Shown here: piece by piece, positions 7,513 to 14,494 of the stretch | Layout: every line of letters starts with the position of its first letter | How positions within the stretch are numbered: the first letter of the stretch is position 1 | Notes under the pieces: generated by a model | What the model was told of the DNA's origin: nothing | What the model saw: the letters and a program-made list of their open reading frames with translations, nothing else | Databases searched by the model: none | Source: Eubacteriales Family XIII. Incertae Sedis bacterium | GTDB taxonomy: Bacteria; Bacillota; Clostridia; Peptostreptococcales; Anaerovoracaceae | DNA length: 15,405 nt | Assembly: GCA_031276775.1 (NCBI GenBank) | Contig: JAISML010000098.1 | Span: forward strand, 1 to 15,405 | Direction of reading: 5' to 3' | Program-made: the position numbers and the translations under genes

Positions 7513-8061
7513 TCAGCGCCTCAGCAGACCGGAGAAACCCTTCTGCCTGTGAAGGGCTTTGTAAACGATGTAGGCAATCTCAAAATCCACCATGCTGTGG
7601 ACGACGGAACCCAATCCGATCATCAGAACGACCGTCTGCACGGAGGTGTAGCCGGCCATGCCTCCGGTAAAGTAGAAACCGAAGACGACCGCGACCTCGC
7701 ATACGGCGTGAATCAGCGCGATGACGAAAGAGAACACATGTATCTGCGCGAGCGATTTCAGGACAGAGGGTCTGTATTTCAGAAAATAGGAGCCCACGAC
7801 CGCGAAGACGATATGGGAAGCCGCCCGCAACGCGATGACCAACGGAAAGTTCAAAAAAAATCCGATGAACGTCCCGACGGTCACGGCGATGGCGACGGCG
7901 GGATCGATCATCATGGCGAGGAAGATCGCCACATGACTTGCCAAGGTGTAGGAGGCGGGTTCCAGCACAATTTTCAACGGGGAAACCAGGGGGATCAAAA
8001 TCCCTATGGCGATCAGCAAAGCGGCGGCGGTCAGCCTCAGTGTCGTCCATCTTTTGTCCAT
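7513..8061 (-). CDS. niaX: ECF transporter S component, probably niacin-specific (NiaX-like)
   Basis: This is a 182-residue, very hydrophobic protein with about five or six membrane segments, the usual size of an ECF S (substrate-binding) subunit. The stretch IPLVSPLKIVLEPASYTLASHVAIF, continued by AMMIDPAVAIAVTVGTFIGFF and a later LRAASHIVFA, matches my memory of the NiaX niacin subunit family. S subunits work with the shared EcfA1-EcfA2-EcfT energising module, which is absent here, so it is probably a group II system sharing a distant module. ATG at 8061 has GGAG 8 nt upstream. The operator-like palindrome over its promoter fits control by a vitamin-responsive repressor. ECF S subunit is strong; the substrate niacin is likely but not proven, and other vitamins are possible. 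Confidence 0.72.
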   Translation of the reverse strand: MDKRWTTLRLTAAALLIAIGILIPLVSPLKIVLEPASYTLASHVAIFLAMMIDPAVAIAVTVGTFIGFFLNFPLVIALRAASHIVFAVVGSYFLKYRPSVLKSLAQIHVFSFVIALIHAVCEVAVVFGFYFTGGMAGYTSVQTVVLMIGLGSVVHSMVDFEIAYIVYKALHRQKGFSGLLRR

Positions 8062-8236
8062 GCTGTCTGCTCCTTTGCGTATGCGCCGCCGATCAATGCT
8101 TCAAAACCGTCCGCAATCGGATTGCGTTGTCCGTCTACGCGCCGGCGATCGTTCTGCGTCGCCCGCTTACGCGCTTGCGCGATTGCCCGATCGTTCGGGT
8201 GAAATCAGTTTCTTCGCCGTGACATGTGTCATGACA
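8062..8236 (-). other. Long 5' leader of the ECF transporter gene
   Basis: Transcription from the predicted start near 8236 would give about 175 nt of untranslated leader. It holds a 15-bp palindrome at 8112-8126 (CGCAATC, one base, GATTGCG) and several shorter GC-rich inverted repeats near 8150-8195. I do not recognise a known riboswitch, and no terminator with a U tract is visible. Confidence 0.4.
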
Positions 8237-8241
8237 CATGT
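8222..8241. promoter_or_regulatory. Perfect 20-bp palindromic operator, candidate NiaR-type site
   Basis: ACATGTGTCATGACACATGT at 8222-8241 is its own reverse complement across all 20 bases. It begins one base after the -10 box of the ECF gene promoter and covers the predicted start point, a classic position for a repressor. The GTGTC-NN-GACAC core resembles, from memory, the binding motif of the niacin repressor NiaR (YrxA). That matches the probable niacin transporter downstream. The regulator gene is not in the window. Confidence 0.7.
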
Positions 8242-8242
8242 A

Positions 8243-8271
8243 ATCATACATCCCGAACGCAACGCTGTCAA
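8243..8271 (-). promoter_or_regulatory. Near-consensus sigma-A promoter of the ECF transporter gene
   Basis: TTGACA (8271-8266) is a perfect -35 box, followed after 17 bp by TATGAT (8248-8243). Start of transcription is expected near 8236, inside the palindrome. A promoter this strong normally needs repression, consistent with the operator. Confidence 0.8.
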
Positions 8272-8342
8272 GTATCAAGTGATGCAAGGGGGAGCGGACT
8301 CCATAGAAAGAAGCCGGATCGAAGAGGCGATCGTTTCCCCGA

Positions 8343-9260
8343 TCAATCGGCAAATCCGATCAGCTCGGCCATGTTTTCAAACGCGACGCGATCCGCCGCA
8401 ACGGCGTCTCCGGCAAAGGCTTTTTTCAGTTCTGCGATCGAAGGTCCGAGGGAACCGAACGGGACGTCCGAGCCGAAAAGAATGCGCTCCGCGCCAAAAC
8501 GTTCAACAGCCTGTTTCATCTTTTCGGCGGAACACATCGTCGTATCCGTATACACATTGCGCAACCCCTGCGCCGCTTCAAAGAGTCTCTCCGCATAACC
8601 GCAACAATGCGCGACGACGATCTTCACGTCGGGCCAACGGCGGCAAAAAGCGATCACCTCGTCGAAAGCGCTGTACGCCGGCGTCGTCAAACGGCTGTAC
8701 GGGCTGTCGGCCGTGTAATACGGATTGTCGCCGCAATGCGTCACCACCGGCAGATCCGCCGCGCGAAAGACTTCCATTGCGGCGGATATCTTCGGATCGT
8801 CCAAAGGCGTGTTCTGGATGGTGGGATGGAGTTTCAGACCTTTCGCGCCGCGTTCGATATCGCGCCGCAGTTTGTCGGCCATTTCCCGGATCGGCATATC
8901 GAGCGCGCAACTCGTGAAAGGGATGATGCGCGGTTCGAGCTTTGACGCGGCGAGATATTCCTCAAAGGTCTGATTGGGCCATATGGGCAACATCACCGCA
9001 TATACGGGACACGTCTGCCGGTCGAGTTCCGCTGTCAGATTTTCCAAGGTCCATTCCTCGGAACGACGCTTGCCCGCCCGAATCAGATCGTCCGGATCCT
9101 CGGGAATCAGAGGTTGTGCGTAGCCGCTTTTTTCGCAAGCGGCAAACGGATCGTCATAGACGCTTTTCACGACGCCGGTTTTGAAAGTGACATTTCCGCT
9201 CCCGTGAAAAATATCCCCGATATGGGCATGCGAGTCCAAAATACGGTGTATTTCCGTCAT
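8343..9260 (-). CDS. Amidohydrolase-2 family metal-dependent hydrolase (TIM barrel)
   Basis: This 305-residue protein carries the metal-site pattern of the amidohydrolase superfamily: the HxH motif H11/H13 in LDSHAHIG, KLHP with H145, VVTHCGDNP with H175, IVVAHCCG with H218 and the late catalytic ILFGSDVPF with D265. There is no carboxylated-lysine motif that I can identify. The length fits PF04909 (amidohydrolase 2), a family that includes lactone hydrolases and decarboxylases, so the reaction cannot be fixed from sequence. Its ATG overlaps the buk stop as ATGA, which places it firmly in the aldehyde dehydrogenase-ptb-buk operon. I infer that it prepares or trims the substrate that feeds this pathway. 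No clear terminator follows the stop at 8343. Confidence 0.8.
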   Translation of the reverse strand: MTEIHRILDSHAHIGDIFHGSGNVTFKTGVVKSVYDDPFAACEKSGYAQPLIPEDPDDLIRAGKRRSEEWTLENLTAELDRQTCPVYAVMLPIWPNQTFEEYLAASKLEPRIIPFTSCALDMPIREMADKLRRDIERGAKGLKLHPTIQNTPLDDPKISAAMEVFRAADLPVVTHCGDNPYYTADSPYSRLTTPAYSAFDEVIAFCRRWPDVKIVVAHCCGYAERLFEAAQGLRNVYTDTTMCSAEKMKQAVERFGAERILFGSDVPFGSLGPSIAELKKAFAGDAVAADRVAFENMAELIGFAD

Positions 9261-10342
9261 GATGGGTTTCCTTCGGGCGCAGCCTCGAAAACATGCGCTT
9301 TTTCTTCGCCGCGCAGCACGCGCAGCGCGCCGGCCGCAAGCGCATCCATTTCATTCTCCCCCGGCAGGATTTCAACCGGTCCGAGAAACGCCACGCGCCT
9401 TTTCACCATGGACGTAAAATAATCCGAAAACGCGATTCCGCCCGTGAGAATGACCGCGTCAATCGCGCCGTCAACCACCGGGGCGAGTTTCGCGAGATTT
9501 TTTGCGACGCTGAGCGCCATCGCCTCATAGACGAGCTTTGCTTCTTCATCCCCTTCCGCGATGCGTTTTTCAACTTCACGGGAATCCGGCGTTCCGAGCA
9601 AGGAAATCAATCCTCCTCTCCGCTGGATATGGCGCAACACCTCTTTCTTGGTCGCGCCCTCCGCAAAGCAAAGATCGATCAGTTGAAAACCGGGCAGTCC
9701 GCCGGAACGCTCGGGCGCGAACGAACCTTCGTCGTCCGAGATCATATCCACCACGCGCCCGCCGCTGTGCAGACTGAACGTGACACCCCCGCCGAGATGG
9801 GCGACAAGCAGATTTTTCTCGCTGTAACGCCAGTCTTTGTCTGCGCAGACTTTCAAAGCGGCGGCGCGCATGTTCAGGTTGTGCCCCTGTCCTCTGCGCG
9901 ACATTTCTTTCAGACCCACGACGCGGGCGACCGGTATCATCTCATCGACGGTGACCGCATCGTAGATAAAAGCCGGCATTCCGTATGTTCCGCGGATCTT
10001 GTCCGCGATCGCCATGCCGATGTTGGAAGCATGCTGATCGATCGGGCAGGTTCTCATCGTGGCAAGCATATCCCCATTCACTTCGTAGGCCCCGCTCCGG
10101 ACGCGCGCAAAAGGTCCTCCCCGGGAAACGACCGCGTCAAACGCGGAGAGTTCGTATCCCCCCGCTTCCACATGTCCGGTGACGAGTCCGCAACGCATGT
10201 CGAGCTGATCGATGATCGCGTCGTATTTTGAAAGCTCTTCCTGCGTGTGTTCGATGTTGCGTCCCCATACCTTTTGTTCATCCTCGTAAACGGCGATCTT
10301 TGTCGAAGTCGATCCCGGGTTGATTACAAGTATTTTCTTCAT
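9257..10342 (-). CDS. buk: Butyrate kinase (or related short-chain acyl kinase)
   Basis: Catalyses acyl phosphate plus ADP to carboxylate plus ATP in the cytoplasm. The protein of 361 residues has the usual family length. It shows the acetokinase/ASKHA phosphate loop INPGSTSTK (7-15), SRGGPF, DQHASNIG, the second nucleotide loop VAHLGGGVTFSLHSGGRVVD and the butyrate-kinase-like SFAPERSGGLPG, plus ILTGGIAFS near the C-terminus. I place the start at ATG 10342, with AGAGG 6 nt upstream; the longer in-frame start at 10375 adds 11 residues before the conserved MKKILVINPGS. A 117-bp gap separates it from ptb, and it overlaps the hydrolase by 4 bp. Branched or other short acyl phosphates are also possible substrates. 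Confidence 0.93.
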   Translation of the reverse strand: MKKILVINPGSTSTKIAVYEDEQKVWGRNIEHTQEELSKYDAIIDQLDMRCGLVTGHVEAGGYELSAFDAVVSRGGPFARVRSGAYEVNGDMLATMRTCPIDQHASNIGMAIADKIRGTYGMPAFIYDAVTVDEMIPVARVVGLKEMSRRGQGHNLNMRAAALKVCADKDWRYSEKNLLVAHLGGGVTFSLHSGGRVVDMISDDEGSFAPERSGGLPGFQLIDLCFAEGATKKEVLRHIQRRGGLISLLGTPDSREVEKRIAEGDEEAKLVYEAMALSVAKNLAKLAPVVDGAIDAVILTGGIAFSDYFTSMVKRRVAFLGPVEILPGENEMDALAAGALRVLRGEEKAHVFEAAPEGNPS

Positions 10343-10459
10343 ACCGTTCCTCTCTTGACGACGATACCCTCCCACATCACCGAACCGCCTTTGCCGGCGT
10401 CTGCACGACCGTCCGCGCCGCCAAGCCGGAATCTTCGGTCGGGACGCGAACCGTCCGAA

Positions 10460-11359
10460 TCAGCATATGGCGCAGGCGAGCGCCAAGGCGTTGAATTTTT
10501 CCGCCGCCGACGAACCGCGCGAGGTCAGAACGATCGGGCATTTCGCACCCATGACGAGACCTGCCATATGACCGCCGGCCAGTTCCACGAGACTCTTTCC
10601 GAGTATATTCCCCGCATGAATGTTCGGCACAATCAGAACATCCGCGTCTCCTGCGCAGGGACTTTCATAACCTTTTTGCACGGAACGCTCCCGGACCAAA
10701 GCCAGATCCAAGGAGATCGGTCCTTCCACGACACAATGATCGGCGTCGCGGTACAGTTCGCAAATTTCAGCGGCGTCGACGGTCTCCGGCATTTTCGGAT
10801 TCACCTTTTCGACGGCGGCAAGCAGACAAACTTTGGGTTTCGCATAGCCGAGTCCCCGCATGACGCGCACCGCATTTTCAAGGATTGCGATCTTTTGCGC
10901 CTTGTCGGGATAGGGCAGCATACCGCCGTCGGTCGTGAGCAGAAGCTTGCGGTAACGCGGGATCGCGTTCAGCGCAATGTGTGACATCACCCCGTTTTCG
11001 GGGGAGACGCCGTTTTCCCTGCGCACGACGGGCCGCAGAAATTCACCCGTCTCGATCTTCCCTTTCATGAGGAAATGCGCCCTGCCGCTTTGGATGACCT
11101 GCGCGCCGGCGAGCGCGGCTGCGGCGGGATCCGCCGCAACACAGATTTGGGCGTCCGAAACATCCCGCCCGAGTCCCGACGCAACTGCCTTGATTCTGTC
11201 GGGATCGCCGATGAACAGGAAATCCAACAAACCGTCGTCCGCCGCGCGGAAGACGGCGTCCTGTGAATGATCGTCCGTCGCCCACACGACGGCCACGGTT
11301 CTTTTTTCGGTCGTGCCTTTTGCGCGGACAACGATCTCGTCAAACGATTTCATTTCCAT
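10460..11359 (-). CDS. ptb: Phosphate butyryltransferase (phosphate acyltransferase family)
   Basis: Transfers the acyl group from acyl-CoA to phosphate, giving the acyl phosphate used by the kinase. The 299-residue protein has family landmarks: HFLMKGKIETGEFLRPVV, SHIAL, VEGPISLDLAL, ADVLIVPNIHAGNILGKSL and the C-terminal GAKCPIVLTSRGSSAAEKFNAL. I use ATG at 11359, with GGGAGG 10 nt upstream inside the end of the dehydrogenase gene. A TTG at 11368 and a second ATG at 11353 are alternatives. It starts 5 nt after the dehydrogenase stop. Ptb and acetyltransferase Pta are related, but the Ptb-type C-terminus and the adjacent buk favour butyryl or similar short-chain acyl groups. Confidence 0.92.
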   Translation of the reverse strand: MEMKSFDEIVVRAKGTTEKRTVAVVWATDDHSQDAVFRAADDGLLDFLFIGDPDRIKAVASGLGRDVSDAQICVAADPAAAALAGAQVIQSGRAHFLMKGKIETGEFLRPVVRRENGVSPENGVMSHIALNAIPRYRKLLLTTDGGMLPYPDKAQKIAILENAVRVMRGLGYAKPKVCLLAAVEKVNPKMPETVDAAEICELYRDADHCVVEGPISLDLALVRERSVQKGYESPCAGDADVLIVPNIHAGNILGKSLVELAGGHMAGLVMGAKCPIVLTSRGSSAAEKFNALALACAIC

Positions 11360-11364
11360 GAAAT

Positions 11365-12741
11365 TCAATCCTCCCAGATCTGTTCGACCGAAGGAATGTC
11401 CTTCGCACCCCGGATCATGCCGATGCGGGAAATATTGATGAGGTGCTCAAACGTCAGGTTTTCGGAGATCGAATTGTTGCCCCACGAACCGCAGCCGAGC
11501 GTACTCGTCGGATTGAAGCCATTCGCGAGAGCCGGATTCGCCGCAAAGATGCCGGGCTGATTGATCAACAGACGGGAAACAGGCAATGTCACGCCGGCAT
11601 ACTCCATTTTCTTCTCATCGTAAGTGTGCAAAACGGCCGAGTGTCCCGCGCCCTGATAGAGCAAATTGGTCTTCGCGATCTCCACCGCTTCCTCAAAGGC
11701 GTCATAGGTCAGCGATATCAGAACGGGGCACATCTTTTCCCCGCAGAGCGGATCCGCAGCCCCGATCCTGGCGCTGTCCCCTTTGAGCATGATGACTTCC
11801 GTGCCTTCCGGCACGTCCGCCCCGACCGCCTCCGCGACCTCGGGAGCGGAGCGCCCGACGAGCGCGCCATTGATGTGTCTGCCGTCCGGGAAAAGCGTGC
11901 CGCGAAACTTCTCCACTTCCGCAGGATCCTCCACGTAGTGCACGCCGTTTTCCTTCAAGGCCGCGACGATCCTGTCTTCGTCCGATTTCGGCATGATTAC
12001 GGACTGGTTGCCCGCGCATATGAGTCCATTGTCAAACTTGCGGCCCACTGCGATCTGCGCGGCGGCTTCCGCATAATCAAATCCCTGATCGATGATGGTC
12101 TGCACATTGCCGGGACCGACGCCGAAAGCGGGACGGCCGCTCGAATAAGCCGATTCCACCATCGCGGCTCCGCCGGTCGCGATGATGACGTTGCTTTGTT
12201 TCATCAGCAACCGGGTCAACTCGATGGAAGGTTCCTCGACGCACTGCAGGACGTTCTCCGGCGCGCCCTGCGCCCTGAGAGCCCCGTTGAGAATTTCCAC
12301 CGTATGGAGCGTCGTTTTCTTTGCGCGCGGATGCGGCGCGACGATCAGCACATTGCGGCCTTTCACCGCAAAAGCCGCGTTGAAAAGTACGGTGATGTTC
12401 GGGTTGGTCGTCGGAGCGACGGAACTCAGGATTCCTTTGGGCTGCGCGACGAATTTCAAACCTTTTTCCCTGTCTTCTCCGATGACGCCGACGGATTTCC
12501 TGCCTTTCAACGCATACCAGATCGCATCCGGGGATCCTGTGTTTTTTTCAAGTTTCGACTCGTAATGACCGAGCCCTGTCTCCGCGATCACTTCTTTGGA
12601 GAGCGTTTCCGCTTCGGCTTTGAACGCGAGCAACATCGCTTTCACGCAACCGTCGATTTGTTCTTGATTGAAATTCCTGAATGCGTCCAGAGCCTGCTTT
12701 GCATTGTCGATCATGCGATCGATGATCATTGCGTTTTCCAT
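11365..12741 (-). CDS. CoA-acylating aldehyde dehydrogenase
   Basis: Oxidises an aldehyde with CoA and NAD(P)+ to acyl-CoA, or runs in reverse. The 458-residue protein matches the dehydrogenase half of AdhE and the SucD/EutE/PduP group. It has VAPTTNPNITVLFNAAFA (109 onward), the nucleotide-site region VIIATGGAAMV, FGVGPGNVQ (206-214) and the catalytic Cys242 in KFDNGLICAGNQSV, where AdhE has GVICASEQS. There is no fused iron alcohol dehydrogenase domain, so it is not a full AdhE, and no microcompartment targeting peptide is evident at the N-terminus. Start ATG at 12741 has AAAGGAAAG about 7 nt upstream. It is first in the operon, and the AraC-type gene lies just upstream. The exact aldehyde (butyraldehyde, succinate semialdehyde, branched) cannot be told. 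Confidence 0.9.
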   Translation of the reverse strand: MENAMIIDRMIDNAKQALDAFRNFNQEQIDGCVKAMLLAFKAEAETLSKEVIAETGLGHYESKLEKNTGSPDAIWYALKGRKSVGVIGEDREKGLKFVAQPKGILSSVAPTTNPNITVLFNAAFAVKGRNVLIVAPHPRAKKTTLHTVEILNGALRAQGAPENVLQCVEEPSIELTRLLMKQSNVIIATGGAAMVESAYSSGRPAFGVGPGNVQTIIDQGFDYAEAAAQIAVGRKFDNGLICAGNQSVIMPKSDEDRIVAALKENGVHYVEDPAEVEKFRGTLFPDGRHINGALVGRSAPEVAEAVGADVPEGTEVIMLKGDSARIGAADPLCGEKMCPVLISLTYDAFEEAVEIAKTNLLYQGAGHSAVLHTYDEKKMEYAGVTLPVSRLLINQPGIFAANPALANGFNPTSTLGCGSWGNNSISENLTFEHLINISRIGMIRGAKDIPSVEQIWED

Positions 12742-12800
12742 TTTGCTTCTTTCCTTTCCCGAAAACCGTAAACCGTACGCGAAACCATGGAAAATAACTG

Positions 12801-12806
12801 ATTGTA
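12801..12806 (-). promoter_or_regulatory. -10 box of the aldehyde dehydrogenase-ptb-buk operon
   Basis: TACAAT (12806-12801) matches the -10 consensus at five of six bases, and transcription would start near 12794, leaving about 52 nt before the ATG. The region 17-18 bp upstream has only poor -35 matches (AACTTC), as expected for an activator-dependent promoter. Confidence 0.5.
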
Positions 12807-12827
12807 TCCTACTTTTTCAAAAGGAAG

Positions 12828-12855
12828 TTGAATTGTAAATAACGGAACAATTCAA
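12828..12855. promoter_or_regulatory. Perfect 9-bp inverted repeat, candidate activator site
   Basis: TTGAATTGT (12828-12836) and ACAATTCAA (12847-12855) are exact reverse complements separated by 10 bp, so half-site centres are 19 bp apart, close to two helical turns. The site overlaps the weak -35 position and extends upstream to about -60, where an AraC-type activator would contact RNA polymerase. The AraC-family gene ends 26 bp away, making its product the obvious candidate ligand. Confidence 0.55.
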
Positions 12856-12880
12856 ACGATTTTTTACTGCGTCGCATCCC

Positions 12881-13738
12881 CTACGCGGTCGACTCCCACA
12901 AAACGCTGTCCAAGAGCTTTTTGAACGAGTTCGGCGTCATGCTCATGTATTTTTTGAAATCGTGAATGAAATGCGCCTGATCGTAATACCCCTGCTGGAT
13001 CGCCAAAGCGGACAGGGAATCGGCATGCCACCACTGCAAACTTTTCAAAGTGTTCTGCAAACGCATGATGCTGCTGTATTGTTTGGGTGAGCACCCGAAC
13101 GCTTTGTTGAAGCGTTTTCGGCAATAGCGATCCGAATAGCCCGTCGCCCGTTCCAGATTGACGGAAAGGCAATCCGGATTGGAGGAACATACGATGGCCG
13201 CCATGTAATCGATGAAAGACGGGACATATTGCCGATCGATCATATTGTCCCACGCAAAATCGTACATCAGTTTGACGCGTTGCTCAAATCTTGTGGTCGC
13301 GCACAGCATGTGTTCAACCAATTGCGCCATTCCCGGAAAAACTTCGGTCAGAGGGAGGCTCGTGTCAAGGATGTCGCTTACGGTGCAACCGCCCATGCGC
13401 AAACCGAGCGCGGAATACGGTTTGCAACCAAAGTATTCAACGCCCGGTTTCAGATTCAGCATCTTGGGTTCGAGAAAAACGCCTGAGCAAAACGTTCGGG
13501 GTTCTGCGGGATCCAGTTCGATCAGCATGTTGACACAGGCGTCCGGCACGATCGGTATGTTGCAGCAGTTCAAGGTCTGCGCCGCTTTAAACTGGTAAAA
13601 GACCGCGCTCTTTTTAACGCTCTTTTCATTCCAGTCGCGCATGACAATCTCCGTGTAGTCACGCGTGAAAATATTGACAAACGGTTGGAAAGGCGGAGAC
13701 ATGTTCTCGATGCTTTGCGCGATTTCTTTGTATATCAT
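12881..13738 (-). CDS. AraC-family transcriptional regulator with DUF6597-like sensor domain
   Basis: The C-terminal third is a two-helix-turn-helix AraC DNA-binding domain: the first HTH is around NLERATGYSDRYCRKRFNKAFG and the second around SLSALAIQQGYYDQAHFIHDFKKYMSMTP, the PF12833 signature. The N-terminal 180 residues resemble the DUF6597 sensor (PFVNIFTRDY, IVPDACVNMLIEL, GVEYFG...SALGL) rather than the cupin of classical AraC. The chosen ATG at 13738 (285 residues) has GAGGTG 8 nt upstream. An ATG at 13867 would add 43 atypical residues and begin almost at the predicted transcript start. It lies directly upstream of the catabolic operon in the same orientation, so it probably activates that operon in response to the pathway substrate. 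This regulatory link is inference. Confidence 0.85.
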   Translation of the reverse strand: MIYKEIAQSIENMSPPFQPFVNIFTRDYTEIVMRDWNEKSVKKSAVFYQFKAAQTLNCCNIPIVPDACVNMLIELDPAEPRTFCSGVFLEPKMLNLKPGVEYFGCKPYSALGLRMGGCTVSDILDTSLPLTEVFPGMAQLVEHMLCATTRFEQRVKLMYDFAWDNMIDRQYVPSFIDYMAAIVCSSNPDCLSVNLERATGYSDRYCRKRFNKAFGCSPKQYSSIMRLQNTLKSLQWWHADSLSALAIQQGYYDQAHFIHDFKKYMSMTPNSFKKLLDSVLWESTA

Positions 13739-13746
13739 AAGCTCGC

Positions 13747-13752
13747 CACCTC
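13747..13752 (-). promoter_or_regulatory. Ribosome binding site deciding the AraC-type gene start
   Basis: GAGGTG on the minus strand lies 8 nt before the ATG at 13738. The upstream ATG at 13867 has no properly spaced site. Confidence 0.6.
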
Positions 13753-13874
13753 GCCTTCCATTCAACAAAACCAGCGATTGCTCCTGTATATGCGTCGCCC
13801 AAAACCCCTGTGAACCACCGAGCCTGCATCCGCCGGTATGCCGCAACGCTTGGGTGACGCGCGACATGCCTTAC

Positions 13875-13902
13875 AATATATCACAAATCAGAGCGTTGTA
13901 AA
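13875..13902 (-). promoter_or_regulatory. Extended -10 promoter of the AraC-type gene
   Basis: TTTACA (13902-13897), 16 bp, then TATATT (13880-13875), preceded by TGA to give the TGn extended -10 motif. The -35 box lies within the last codons of the NTF2-like gene. Start near 13868 gives a leader of about 130 nt before the ATG at 13738. Confidence 0.6.
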
Positions 13903-14262
13903 CAGCTTGGATACGATCTTCCACGCCCCGTCCTCTTTGATCAAATGAAAGAAATCCACGAGTACGCCCGCTCCGCGAAAGCCCGTTTCGGAAAGGATGA
14001 CCGAAGCGACATTGCCTTCGATTCGGATCGACTCGACCTCCGCCCGGTACGGATCGCCGTTGTCCCGCATGGACGGCGTTGCGCCAATGTCTTCTATGAA
14101 CGGCGCGGGATCCCCGATCAGGATGTCGGGTCCCAAAAAACCGTTCATGACGGCACGGTCGTGAAACACCCCTTTGAGTGTGTCCGCTTCCCCGCAGTAC
14201 GTACCGTCTTTGTACGCCTGAATCACTTTCATGACAGCTGCTGTTTCCACATGGTTGTTCAT
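13888..14262 (-). CDS. NTF2-like / putative lumazine-binding family small protein
   Basis: This 124-residue protein matches the SnoaL/NTF2 cone fold in the version labelled putative lumazine-binding (PF12893). An N-terminal helix (VMKVIQAYKDGTYCGEADTLKGVFHDRAVMNG) is followed by a strand-rich half with VESIRIEGNVASVILSE and the closing DFFHLIKEDGAWKIVSKLF pattern. Members are stand-alone, usually dimeric, and bind small ligands or catalyse simple reactions; the name does not prove lumazine binding. The ATG at 14262 has a strong AAGGAGGG 10 nt upstream, so it should be well translated. It lies between the flavoprotein gene and the AraC-type gene in the same orientation, but nothing in the sequence ties it to a specific pathway. 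Confidence 0.82.
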   Translation of the reverse strand: MNNHVETAAVMKVIQAYKDGTYCGEADTLKGVFHDRAVMNGFLGPDILIGDPAPFIEDIGATPSMRDNGDPYRAEVESIRIEGNVASVILSETGFRGAGVLVDFFHLIKEDGAWKIVSKLFTTL

Positions 14263-14494
14263 AATCGATCAGCCCTCCTTAACGTCAATTGTTTGTTGCT
14301 GTTATGAATTTGCGCTTCGTTCCGCAAAATTCGTTTCGCTTGGCGACGGAGCCTCCGCCGCGGAATTCCGCCCAAGGGTTGCGGGCTGCGCTGCGGTCAC
14401 ACGGCGCCGGCTTGAAGCGAACCCGCCAACCTTTGAACGGTAAAATCATTTTATACGGCAAACCCTTCCCTCAAATTGTAAATTTCGGAATTCG
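14263..14494 (-). other. Structured intergenic spacer between the flavoprotein and NTF2-like genes
   Basis: I find no gene in these 232 bp. They contain a GC-rich cluster of inverted repeats: the 12-bp palindrome GCGGAATTCCGC at 14360-14371, CGGAG-C-CTCCG at 14347-14357, and outer arms CTTGGCG (14339-14345) and CCAAG (14372-14376). A further hairpin lies near 14310-14334 (TTTGCG/CGCAAA). A TATAAAAT sequence (14455-14448, minus) could be a -10 box but has no good -35 partner. No U-tract terminator is evident. Confidence 0.4.

Noticed and set aside
8135..8353. Small minus-strand open frame across the ECF promoter region
   Set aside because: It covers the -35, -10 and operator and the end of the amidohydrolase gene; no ribosome site and no plausible protein.
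9293..10231. Plus-strand open frame of 312 codons
   Set aside because: It is antisense to butyrate kinase, with no motifs or ribosome site.
11443..12771. Plus-strand open frame of 442 codons
   Set aside because: It is antisense to the aldehyde dehydrogenase, whose minus-strand product is unmistakable.
12828..12855. The inverted repeat as a rho-independent terminator of the AraC-type gene
   Set aside because: The stem is AT-rich, the loop is 10 nt, and the nearest U run is short and 6 nt away, so an operator fits better.
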